A model generated the notes under the pieces. That model was not told where the DNA came from and did no database searches. It saw nothing but the letters and a program-made list of their open reading frames with translations. From Trebonia sp963734665 (lineage in GTDB: Bacteria > Actinomycetota > Actinomycetes > Streptosporangiales > Streptosporangiaceae): a stretch of DNA of 64,000 bases. The position numbers and the translations under genes are program-made. Of this stretch, positions 1 through 7,873 are shown in pieces. The stretch is taken from contig CAVTIR010000001.1 of the NCBI GenBank assembly GCA_963734665.1, forward strand, positions 1 through 64,000, written 5' to 3'. Within the stretch, counting starts at the first letter, position 1. Each line of letters begins with the position of its first letter.

Positions 1-228
1 TGCTTGACATGTCCGATGTTCATCACCACGGCTGAATTCCTCCCGCAGCATCGGGCCCAGCACCAGCAGACCCTGCAGATCATCACCGCGGCTGAAGCCC
101 GCGGGCAGACGCGGCTTGCCGAGATGAACCGGGAGGTCGCCGACAACCTGCACAACATCATCACCTCATTGGAAGCCGACCCCGGCGACAACGCCGACCG
201 GCCCGAAGGGACCGCCAATGCCGGCTGA
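1..228 (+). CDS. C-terminal end of a TnpB-like tyrosine recombinase (5' partial)
   Basis: The frame is open from base 1 and reads CLTCPMFITTAEFLPQHRAQ, followed by a helical tail of about 50 residues. This Cys-x-x-Cys plus 'F-TT-EFLP-HR' ending resembles the C-terminal tail of the TnpB at 11123-13621 (CAGCDHFRTNVAFLPDLQ), which lies beyond the catalytic domain. The gene starts outside the window, so no catalytic residues are visible. It overlaps the next gene, a DUF6262/TnpC-like protein, by 11 bases, the same order as in the complete Tn554-like element further right. I read it as the last part of a second such element. The family call rests on this tail and on gene order. Confidence 0.7.
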   Translation, partial: CLTCPMFITTAEFLPQHRAQHQQTLQIITAAEARGQTRLAEMNREVADNLHNIITSLEADPGDNADRPEGTANAG

Positions 229-670
229 ACCTGCCGCTGAACCAAACACGGCCGGCCTCACCGCCGCGGCGCGCGCCCGCCACGAGCTGACCCGCGCCAA
301 GGCCGTCAAAGCGCTGCACGACCTGCAGCGCCAAGGCGTCCCCGTCACCTTCGGCGTCGTCGCCGCCACGGCCGGAGTGTCCAGGTCCTGGCTCTACCGG
401 CAAGCCGACCTGCGCCAGCAGATCGACCAGCTCCGCCAGACCGAACCCGCATCGACAAGCCATGCCGCCGAAGGAGCCACGCAGAGCAGCGGCGCGTCAC
501 TGCGGGCACGCCTGAACCAGGCGCTGGAACGCAATCGGCAGCTCGCCGACGACAACGCCCGGCTGCGCAGCCAACTCGCCCAAGCACTCGGCGAGCAACG
601 CCAACCACCCCCGCAGGTTGCGCGGCAGCGCTCCTCCCGTCACGCTTCCACAACGATCGGACCCTGTTGA
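218..670 (+). CDS. DUF6262-like helix-turn-helix accessory protein (TnpC-like)
   Basis: This 150-residue protein has a predicted helix-turn-helix around residues 45-65 (VTFGVVAATAGVSRSWLYRQ) and then a coiled-coil-like stretch (LNQALERNRQLADDNARLRSQL). That layout is typical of the small DUF6262 proteins found after paired tyrosine recombinases in actinobacteria, which occupy the place of TnpC in Tn554. The ATG at 218 lies 5 bases after a GAAGGG motif and inside the upstream recombinase, suggesting translational coupling. A similar protein is encoded at 13618-14160. Its role in choosing integration ends or orientation is known only from Tn554 TnpC and is inferred here. Confidence 0.75.
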   Translation: MPAEPAAEPNTAGLTAAARARHELTRAKAVKALHDLQRQGVPVTFGVVAATAGVSRSWLYRQADLRQQIDQLRQTEPASTSHAAEGATQSSGASLRARLNQALERNRQLADDNARLRSQLAQALGEQRQPPPQVARQRSSRHASTTIGPC

Positions 671-689
671 CGGTCGCCTACGCCGCCAC

Positions 690-741
690 GGCGGTCACGT
701 CAACGACACGGTCCTCGACGTGACCGCCCAGGTCAACGACA
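690..741. repeat. Inverted and direct repeats near the right end of a Tn554-like element
   Basis: GGCGGTCACGTC (690-701) pairs perfectly with GACGTGACCGCC (717-728). GTCAACGACA occurs at 699-708 and again at 732-741. The cluster lies between the TnpC-like gene and the point near 766 where the recombinase remnant begins. It could be recombinase-binding arms or a terminator; no T-run follows. Confidence 0.55.
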
Positions 742-765
742 TGTCGATCTTGAAAGCTGGAGATA

Positions 766-1119
766 ACCTGGGATGTGGGCGAGGCGGTGGCCAGCTACCT
801 CCGGGACCGGCGGCGGCACGCGGCGAGCCGGGCGGTGTTCCTCACCGTCCTGCCGCCCTTCCGGGAACTGTCGGCCAACGGGCTGGGCTCGGTCGTCCAC
901 CGCGCTTGCCGCCGGGCGGGAGTCCCCGAGTGCGGTCCGCATACCCTGCGGCACTCGCTGGCCAGCGGCCTGCTCGCCGCGGGCACGTCATTGTCTGAAG
1001 TCGGGGAAATCCTGCGCCATGCCGACCCGAGAACCACGGCAATCTATGCCAAAGTCGACCGGACGGCGCTGGCCGAGCTGGTCCGCCCCTGGCCCGCGCA
1101 GTCGGAGGCGGCCTCATGA
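766..1119 (+). pseudogene. Truncated first recombinase of a RIT-like trio (RitA remnant)
   Basis: Only the catalytic C-terminal portion of a tyrosine recombinase is left. The frame shows TWDVGEAVASYL, then HTLRHS (second catalytic Arg and its His), LRHADPRTTAIYAKVD (His region and Tyr nucleophile). The N-terminal core-binding domain and the first catalytic Arg are missing, and there is no convincing start codon; a GTG occurs at 775. The break near 766 coincides with the end of the upstream Tn554-like element, so insertion of that element is the likely cause. The stop overlaps the next recombinase by 4 bases (ATGA), as is typical of recombinase-in-trio sets. Confidence 0.75.
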
Positions 1120-2048
1120 GCGGCCTGCGGCAGGCCGCCGGGGACTACCTGGCGCTGCGCCGGTCGCTGGGCTTCGCGCTGGCCACCCCCGGCCGCCAGG
1201 TGCAGCAGTTCGCCGCCTACCTCGACAGCATCGGCGCCGCCCACGTGACGGCCGACCTGGCCGTCACGTGGGCGACCCGGCCGGCTGGAGCCGCGCCTTA
1301 CTATCACTGGCTTCGCCTGAGCGCTGTCCGCGGCTTCGCCGGCTACCTGCACGGCCTCGATCCGGCCCATCAGGTCCTGTCCGCTGACCTGCTGCCGCGG
1401 CAGTATCACCGGTCTGCGCCCTTCCTGTTGTCCGCTGGCGACATCGCCGCGCTGATCGCCGCCACCGGGAACCTGCGGCCGGCGCTGCACGCCGCGACCT
1501 ACCGGACCCTGATCGGTCTGCTGGCCGTGGTCGGCCTTCGCCCGCGTGAGGCCCTCACCCTGGACATCACCGACGTCGATCTCCAGGCCGGTGTCATGAC
1601 CGTGCACGGCAAGTACGGCAAGGCCCGCGAGATCCTGCTCCACCCCAGCACCGTCGCCGAGCTCGCCGGCTACGCCCGGCTCAGGGACCTGACGTTCCCG
1701 GCCCGGGCCGGCACCAGCTTCTTCGTCTCCGTCCTGGGCACCCCGCTCAACCAGCGCCGGGTCGGCTACATCTTCACGCGGCTGGCCGCGCAGGCCGGGC
1801 TGCGCCCGCTGACCCCGAGGTGCAGGCCGGTCCCGATGAGCCTGCGGCACTCGTTCGCCGTCGCCACGCTGGTCAGCTGGTACCGGGACGGCGCGGACGT
1901 CGATGCCCGCATGCCGCTGCTGTCCACATGGCTCGGTCACGTTGATCCGGCCGACACCTACTGGTACATCTCCGCTTCGCCGGAACTGATGGCGCAGGCC
2001 GCCGAGCGGATGGCCCGCGCCTACGAAACCCCCGAGGAGACCTCATGA
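1116..2048 (+). CDS. Tyrosine recombinase, second of a RIT-like trio (RitB)
   Basis: This 310-residue phage-integrase family protein has an N-terminal SAM-like DNA-binding region (about 1-105; LALRRSLGFALATPGRQVQQF). Its catalytic domain shows Arg in GLRPREALTLDITDVD, SLRHSFAV, LGHVDPADTYWYIS with the Tyr nucleophile. Length and sequence fit the middle member of recombinase-in-trio elements. It is coupled to both neighbours by ATGA overlaps, so the three proteins are probably made together and act jointly on the element's ends. All usual catalytic residues appear present. The specific DNA target is unknown. Confidence 0.85.
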   Translation: MSGLRQAAGDYLALRRSLGFALATPGRQVQQFAAYLDSIGAAHVTADLAVTWATRPAGAAPYYHWLRLSAVRGFAGYLHGLDPAHQVLSADLLPRQYHRSAPFLLSAGDIAALIAATGNLRPALHAATYRTLIGLLAVVGLRPREALTLDITDVDLQAGVMTVHGKYGKAREILLHPSTVAELAGYARLRDLTFPARAGTSFFVSVLGTPLNQRRVGYIFTRLAAQAGLRPLTPRCRPVPMSLRHSFAVATLVSWYRDGADVDARMPLLSTWLGHVDPADTYWYISASPELMAQAAERMARAYETPEETS

Positions 2049-3034
2049 GCCGTCTCGCCCCGGTCCTGCAGGGCTTTTTCACCGACAAGCTGACCACGCA
2101 GAAGCACGCGAGTCCCCACACGATCAGCTCCTACCGGGACACCTGGCGCCTGCTGCTTGCCTTCGCTCAGCAGGCGACCGGCGTCCCGCCGTGGAAGATG
2201 AACCTCGGCCAGCTCGACCATGACCTGGTCACTGCCTTCCTGCAGTACCTGGAGACCAGCAGGAACAACAGCCGGCGCACCCGCAACGCGAGGCTGGCGG
2301 CGATCCACTCGATGTTCCGCTACGCCGCCCTGCGGGCTCCCGAGGACGCCGCGGCGATCCAGCGGGTCCTGGCCATCGACGGGAGCCAGGCCACCCGCAC
2401 CGACATCAGCTGGCTCACCGATACCGAGGCCGACGCGCTCCTGGCCGCCTGCGACCGCGCCACCTGGATCGGCCGCCGTGACCACGCGATGATCCTCACC
2501 GCGCTGCGCACCGGCCTGCGCGTCTCCGAACTCACCCATCTCACCTGCGACGACGTCCGCCTCGGCCCCGGAGCGCACGTGCACTGCCTGGGCAAGGGCC
2601 GGAAAGAACGCTGCACCCCGCTGGACAAGCCGACCGCGACGGTGCTGCGCGACTGGCTGACTGGGCGTTCCGGCCAGCCAGCCGACCCGCTGTTCCCCGC
2701 CCGCCGCGGCGGCGTAATGTCCCGCGACGCCTTCCAGGCCCGCCTCACCAAGTACAAGCCGGCCGCTGCGGAAACCTGCCCGTCCCTGGCATCCAAGAAA
2801 CTGGCCCCCCACGTCCTGCGCCATACGGCCGCGATGTCTCTGCGTCGAGCCGGCGTGGACACCAGCGTGATCGCCCTGTGGCTCGGGCACGAGGACACCC
2901 GATCGACACAGGTGTACATCCACGCCGACCTTGAGCTGAAGGAACGCGCTCTCGCCCGCACCACGCCACCGGACGTTCCGCCGGGCCGGTACAAGGCCCC
3001 GGACCCGCTCCTCGCCTACCTCGAGAGCCTGTGA
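2045..3034 (+). CDS. Tyrosine recombinase, third of a RIT-like trio (RitC)
   Basis: This 329-residue recombinase has a core-binding domain (residues 1-100: LQGFFTDKL, SPHTISSYRDTWRLLL, TRNARLAAIHSMFRYA). The catalytic half shows Arg in TALRTGLRVSELTHL, Lys in CLGKGRKER, HVLRHTAAM, LGHEDTRSTQVYIH. The sequence is very close to the integrases annotated as RitC. The gene overlaps RitB by ATGA and ends AYLESL-stop. The stop region, including the motif ATTATGCCGA just after it, is duplicated 1.1 kb downstream, which suggests the gene end is also a recombination site. Confidence 0.87.
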   Translation: MSRLAPVLQGFFTDKLTTQKHASPHTISSYRDTWRLLLAFAQQATGVPPWKMNLGQLDHDLVTAFLQYLETSRNNSRRTRNARLAAIHSMFRYAALRAPEDAAAIQRVLAIDGSQATRTDISWLTDTEADALLAACDRATWIGRRDHAMILTALRTGLRVSELTHLTCDDVRLGPGAHVHCLGKGRKERCTPLDKPTATVLRDWLTGRSGQPADPLFPARRGGVMSRDAFQARLTKYKPAAAETCPSLASKKLAPHVLRHTAAMSLRRAGVDTSVIALWLGHEDTRSTQVYIHADLELKERALARTTPPDVPPGRYKAPDPLLAYLESL

Positions 3035-3045
3035 TTATGCCGAGA
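2988..3045. repeat. 58-bp direct repeat, copy 1 (end of ritC)
   Basis: This copy covers the last codons and stop of the third recombinase and the following ATTATGCCGAGA. The same 58 bases recur at 4087-4144 with about three mismatches and no gaps. Together they bracket a segment that carries one orphan gene. Confidence 0.85.
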
Positions 3046-3189
3046 ACCTGACTTGGCTCACGATCGTGGATTTCAGCTCAGCGCATCCCGCTGACCGGCA
3101 GATCAATCGCTCGTCATGCGCGGATCTGTGCACCAATCCGGGTCGTAGGAGGTGGAGCTTCTGGAGTGCGTTCTTTGTCAAAGCCGCTG

Positions 3190-3867
3190 TTATGCGAGCT
3201 GGTCCGGTGCTCTGCCTTCGCCCCGGTCTTCGCCGAGATCTGTGCGTCCGGAGTCGCCTTGAGGCAAAGCGTCTATGGCAGAGAGAATGGCTCCCGCCCC
3301 GGGTATTACCGGTCCAATTACACGAAGCACGCGGAGAGCGAAGCTACGCGCTAGGTTCGCATTGATAGTTGCTCTATCCAGAATATCTGTATCAATTAGC
3401 GGGAATTCGGGAACTGGTATCGGAGAACCTGCAACGATCACCTCTACTCGCCAGCTATCTTTACGTTTTAGCAAGATCGGGTGAAGGCCAACTTGTCCGC
3501 GGTCACCCGGGAAGATAAGAGTATCGTCTGGGTGGGTCGAACTCATTAGAAGAAAGACTTCACAGTTCGTAAGGTTGATGTATATATTGCGTCCGCGATC
3601 AAAATGATCGCTTGAGATGTCGGCAGGCCCTATGTTATGAAGGCTTATCATTAGCAAGTGCGGATCATGTATCTCATGATCCGCGAAGATAATCCTCACT
3701 TGGTTCCGCGTGTTACGAGGCCATCTTTCAAGGAGCGGAATTGATTCAAAACCAAATACAAGACGTTGTCGTCTATTACCCCAACGTCGTGTAGCCCACA
3801 TGGTCGCAGGAATCGCGATCACCGCGACTCCGATGGCCGCTACCGCTAGCCAGTCCGACAGTTGCAT
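3190..3867 (-). CDS. Hypothetical membrane-anchored protein, possible cargo gene
   Basis: This 225-residue protein has one N-terminal membrane segment (residues about 5-26, WLAVAAIGVAVIAIPATMW) followed by RR, so the remainder is probably cytoplasmic. The rest holds conserved-looking phrases (LHNIGPADISSDHFDRGRNIYINL, PEFPLIDTDIL) that I associate with uncharacterised actinobacterial proteins. I do not recognise a function. Codon use and base composition are clearly richer in A and T than in the neighbours, a sign of separate origin. It lies alone between two 58-bp direct repeats, which makes it candidate cargo of a recombinase element. The sequence at 3868-4086 shows no further gene. Confidence 0.6.
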   Translation of the reverse strand: MQLSDWLAVAAIGVAVIAIPATMWATRRWGNRRQRLVFGFESIPLLERWPRNTRNQVRIIFADHEIHDPHLLMISLHNIGPADISSDHFDRGRNIYINLTNCEVFLLMSSTHPDDTLIFPGDRGQVGLHPILLKRKDSWRVEVIVAGSPIPVPEFPLIDTDILDRATINANLARSFALRVLRVIGPVIPGAGAILSAIDALPQGDSGRTDLGEDRGEGRAPDQLA

Positions 3868-4086
3868 GCGAGTAGCCTAGCCGTTCACATTCTCGGCGGA
3901 CCACCAGGACGGAATCCTAACTGCCTTTACACTGGAGTTTCTTGCCCGGCTCAGCTTGCCCGGCGAGTGGTTACGGACCTCCTGGCGAGCTAGCGGCGTC
4001 GTGGACTGACCGCTTGCGGTACAGACCATAGAGATGCTGTCGACCGCACCCCCCACGCAGGTGTGCACTGGTTTGAGCCAACTCGG

Positions 4087-4144
4087 GGTACAGGGCCCCG
4101 AACCAGCTCCTCGCCTACCTCGAGAGCCTGTGATTATGCCGAGA
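4087..4144. repeat. 58-bp direct repeat, copy 2
   Basis: This is a detached second copy of the 3' end of the trio's last recombinase, with in-frame stop and ATTATGCCGAGA. It has no gene attached upstream, so it is a remnant or a site copy, not coding sequence. Confidence 0.85.
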
Positions 4145-4216
4145 GCGGTCAGCGGTACGCGCAACACTCACATGCTTCTCGCTCGCTGGACCGCATAATT
4201 CCCTATTCGGCATAAT
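4135..4216. repeat. Inverted ATTATGCCGA motifs between two recombinase trios
   Basis: ATTATGCCGA at about 4134-4143 faces TCGGCATAAT at 4207-4216. The right copy lies at the last codons and stop of the minus-strand recombinase pseudogene (QHYAE-stop), as the left motif lies at the ritC stop. A partial GCATAAT also occurs at 4195-4201. The shared position at recombinase gene ends suggests a strand-exchange core. Confidence 0.55.
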
Positions 4217-6152
4217 GCTGGTTATCCAAAACTTGTGATAACCAGCAGTAGTTCGCGGTGCCGAGATGCAGGGCCCTGGCGCGCTTGGTGATGAGATTGA
4301 GGATGTCCCGGTCGCTGGCCTGGGTCCTTGGCGCTCCGGGGCCGCTGCCCGCGAGCTTGCCGTCGATGTGGGCGAAGAACTCGGTCAGCTCGCGTGCGCC
4401 GGGCCCGGCGGGCATGATGCCCTGCTGGTAGTTGCGGAGCTCGGCCCAGACCAGGTCGAGGTTGCGGTCGGCTTCGTGCTTGTTGACCTCGGCGAGCAGC
4501 TCGGCCTGGGCGCCGCCAGGGCGGGAGGCATACCCTTCTGTAGTCGCGACAGCGATGTGCTTGAGGTGCAGTTTCGCGGCGAGCATGCCTCCTGGCCGGT
4601 AGGCGAGCTCGATCGAACAGGGTCCTGCGCGAGGCTCGCAGGCTGACCGGGTTGTCGGGGATCGGGGCGAGGCCGAGACGCTGGCCGGAGGGGCCGTTGA
4701 CCCAGTTCCGGAGCCAGGTATGGCGGACGTCGAAGGCGAACCGGCCGAGCAGCGGCTTTCCCGGCTGCGGGTCGTCGTGGAGGCGCTCAAGGAGATGGGC
4801 TGCCTCGTAGGCAGGTTCGATGACGACCCACTCGTCGGGTGTCCCGCCGAGTGGCTGGCCCTTGATGACCTTGCTGGCCAGCCGGTAGCGGACGAGGCCG
4901 GGGCCGTGCTCTTCAGGCGGGCGGCAGCAGCCGACTTCCAGCTCCATCAGCTCCGACGAGCGCATCCCGGAGACCGCGGCAAGCAGCGTGATCGAGGCCG
5001 TGCGGACGATACCGACCAGGGCGATGGCCTCCAGCCGGTCCAGCGGTGCCGTCCAGGGGACGGTGCCGTCCCCGGCGGCGCGATCGACGGCGGCGGCATC
5101 GCGGCCGAGCGGCTTCTCCGCTCCGACGGCGGCCAGTGTCGCCTCGATCCGGTGGCGCAGGTGCGGGATCCACTGGCCCCAGAACTGGGTGAAGCCCGCC
5201 TGCCGGGCGATCAGCCCCAGGGAGATCGGCGCTAGCGGGTCATCGGGTGACCAGCCTCCGTCCAGCCGCTTGCGGATGACGTGCTCGGCGGCCGCCGGCA
5301 GCGGCTCGTTTCTTTCCTCATAGCCTTCAAGGACCTGGATGATCTCCCTGGCGGGTAGCCGGCCCGTCAGGACGTGCTCGCCGTGCTTGAGGGACCATTT
5401 CTGGTCGGCGTCCCGGACCTGCTCCAGCAGTTCGGGCGCGTGCGGGCCGAGGATGCCCGTTAGGTAGAGGGCCGCGGCCAGCAACGGCTGCAGGACGCTG
5501 TCGGCGACGGGCGGGGTCTTGTTCTGCCCGGGCGCGGGCATCTCTGCGACGACCGAGGGAGCGGAGCCCCGCCAGGGCCGCAGGCCCGCAGAGACCCTGT
5601 CGGTGGTGAACAGCTCCCGGTGGGTGACCAGTCCGCGACGACCTGGGCGGCAGCCCTGCGGGTCGCGGGGCTGCGCTCGCCGGCCACGTGGCCGTCGTCG
5701 TCGAGCAGAAAGCGCCGGTGGGCCATCCATGCCTCGCAGCAGTCCTCGTCGATGTCGGCGAGGCTCGTGGTGCCCTGGCTAGCCAGCCAGTTCAGGAACC
5801 GGGTCAGCTCGGCCAGCCGGCCGAACGCGGTGCCCAGGTGCAGCGGGGTCCGGTAGGCGTGCGGCAGCGGCATCACGGCGTCGTGCCTGGGGGCGAGCAT
5901 GGCCATGATCTGCTCCTTGGCGACCAGCTGCCAGCTGGCGCCGGCGATCGCGGCGAAGTCGAACCGGCGGCTGACCTTGGACAGTTGCCGGGGCAGGCCG
6001 ATGACCTGGGTGAAGTCCCACAGGTCGTCTTCGAACACGGGCCGCGGGGCGCCGTCGGGCAGGGAGAGGCCGGCCTCCTGGCAGACGTCCGCGCCCGCGA
6101 ACGGGGACTGGACGGGACCTTTGGCCCCGGGCAGCGCGGCGGTTCCGGTCAT
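4203..6152 (-). pseudogene. Tyrosine recombinase with two frameshifts (third of a second trio)
   Basis: Three reading-frame pieces join into one recombinase. It starts at ATG 6152 (MTGTAALPGAKG...) and runs to about 5630, where the frame changes and continues (LVTHRELFTTDRVSAGLRPW) to about 4615. There it changes again (SLRASRRTL / SIELAYRPGGML) and ends NQHYAE-stop at 4203. Catalytic features remain recognisable: Arg in VSGMRSSELMELEVG, RASRRTL, and the Tyr of TTEGYASRPGG. The start overlaps the upstream recombinase by ATGA. Two separate frameshifts argue for a decayed gene, although sequencing error cannot be excluded from one sequence. Confidence 0.75.
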
Positions 6153-7873
6153 CGGGTGAACTCCTCCGGTCGCAGGGGGATCTCGTCGTCGCGGTCGCTG
6201 ATGCCGGCGGCTGCGCGGGCGACGACGGCCGGGTCGAGGCGGGCCAGCACCTCGGTGACCCGCTGGGAGTAGGGACCGAAGACGGCCATGAACTGGGCGG
6301 CGGGCATCTGCCGCCACTGGCGGGAGAAGAACGCCTTCAGCTGCAGCAGGTTCGGGACGTGGCGGGGCGCGAACACCGCCAGCGGGCAGAGCAGGCAGAC
6401 CCACGGCCGCGCCGGGCAGGGCTTGCCCTTTGGCCCGTGCAGCCCGGACAGCTGGTCGGCGCAGGCGGCGGTGAACACGTCCCGCTGGCCGCCGACCAGG
6501 TCGGCGATCACCGTGTCGTCGAGGCCGAGCGATGTGACCAGCTCGGGGTAGCTGCGGGCCAGGCTGGCGGCATCCTCGCTGGAGATCACCACGGGCGGAC
6601 TGGCCCTGCGGAGCAGGTCGTGCTGTGCGTCTTCCACGATGGCCTCGGCTGCCTGGCGCTGGGACGGCGTGGTCGCGGTCAGGTAGTGGTCGCCTTCGAC
6701 CTCCGGGGAGTGGTTGGGGTCGATCGTCGCGCGCCCGCGGCCGGCCCAGGTCCGCTTGTCTCGCATCGACAGGTGCGTGGTGCGGATGCGGGACTGATGG
6801 ATTTTCAGCGGCCTGCCGTCGTCGCCGACCACCCCGTGGCGTTCGATCCAGCGTTGGACGGCGATGCGACTGGCCCTCCCGCCCTTCGCCGATATCTCGG
6901 TGCCGCCGGGCTTCTTCAGCCGCAGCCAGAGGTCCCGGCGCTCTGCGGAGTCGGCGTGGCTGCGCAGCAGGGCCGAGTGGGCGAGCCACTGCTCGAGCAG
7001 GCGGACCGCATGCCGGGGCAGGTTCAGGCTCTCGACGGCGGTCCGGCCTTTGACGTAGGACAGCAGGATGGTGGAGTCCCCGGCCCAGTCGATGTCGCCG
7101 GTGACCAGGTCGTCGATGCCGTCGGGGACGATGCCGGAGTAGACGCCGAACAGCAGCCGGTAGGCGATCACGACGTCCAGGGCCGGGAACAGGTCCCGGC
7201 TGGCCTCCAGGACCCCGCCCCGCTGGCGGACCACGTTGTCCGAGCAACCCAGGTGCTCCCCGAACGCGACGATGCCGACGGGGCCGGCCCGGGCGAGGAG
7301 CCAGCGGAGGTTGTCCCCGCTCCAGCCGTGATCGCGGGGGTGCCGGCCTCGCCCTGCGGCGGCCAGGGCGTTCTTGTGCGCCGCGTACGACTCGCTGGTG
7401 ATCGCCTGGCAGGTGCTGGCCAGGCGCTCCCACTCGGCCTCGGAATACGGCGGTAGCTGGTGGTGGCTGCGCTGGGGGTTGTAAGCCCGCCCGGCGGCGA
7501 GCTCGGCCAGCCTGGCGTCCAGGGTTCCGCCGACGGCTTGGAATCCCAGTAGCATCCGGCGGGTGCAGGCCTCCCTGGTGCCGGAGGCGGCGACCCAGTA
7601 CTGGGCCACCTGAGCCCGGCGGAGGCCGGCCGCGCCCCCCGCGAACCCGCCGGCGGCCAGGTGGCGGGTCATGTGCCGGACGGACTGCGCGTAATGCCCG
7701 ACCGATCCGGCCGAGTCGACCGTGCCGTGCGGGTGGACCAACTCGGCCAGGCCGGCCAGCAGGTCCCGTGCCAGCACCGGGCAGGGTAGCCCGTCCAAGC
7801 TGAACGAGGCGGACGTGCCGTCGCTGAACACGCACGCGATGCCCAGCGGATCCTCCGTGACCTCGGCGGGCAT
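6149..7873 (-). CDS. Large recombinase-associated protein, second of a second trio
   Basis: This 574-residue protein is tightly coupled to recombinases on both sides (TGATG with the upstream gene, ATGA with the downstream one). The fold looks like a divergent tyrosine recombinase: a helical N-terminal half, a middle catalytic-like region (VIAYRLLFGVYSGIVPDGIDDLV, LSYVKGRTAVESLNLP) and a Cys-bearing tail (CPARPWVCLLCPLAVFAPRHVPNLLQL). That tail resembles the CxxC-'F-PRH' tails of TnpB-type recombinases. The usual R-H-x-x-R and Tyr motifs are not obvious, so it may be structural and not catalytic. The family call rests mainly on context. Confidence 0.65.
   Translation of the reverse strand: MPAEVTEDPLGIACVFSDGTSASFSLDGLPCPVLARDLLAGLAELVHPHGTVDSAGSVGHYAQSVRHMTRHLAAGGFAGGAAGLRRAQVAQYWVAASGTREACTRRMLLGFQAVGGTLDARLAELAAGRAYNPQRSHHQLPPYSEAEWERLASTCQAITSESYAAHKNALAAAGRGRHPRDHGWSGDNLRWLLARAGPVGIVAFGEHLGCSDNVVRQRGGVLEASRDLFPALDVVIAYRLLFGVYSGIVPDGIDDLVTGDIDWAGDSTILLSYVKGRTAVESLNLPRHAVRLLEQWLAHSALLRSHADSAERRDLWLRLKKPGGTEISAKGGRASRIAVQRWIERHGVVGDDGRPLKIHQSRIRTTHLSMRDKRTWAGRGRATIDPNHSPEVEGDHYLTATTPSQRQAAEAIVEDAQHDLLRRASPPVVISSEDAASLARSYPELVTSLGLDDTVIADLVGGQRDVFTAACADQLSGLHGPKGKPCPARPWVCLLCPLAVFAPRHVPNLLQLKAFFSRQWRQMPAAQFMAVFGPYSQRVTEVLARLDPAVVARAAAGISDRDDEIPLRPEEFTR

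Noticed and set aside
5640..6149. Plus-strand ORFs opposite the second trio
   Set aside because: Composition is shadow-like and they oppose a continuous recombinase sequence, frameshifts aside.
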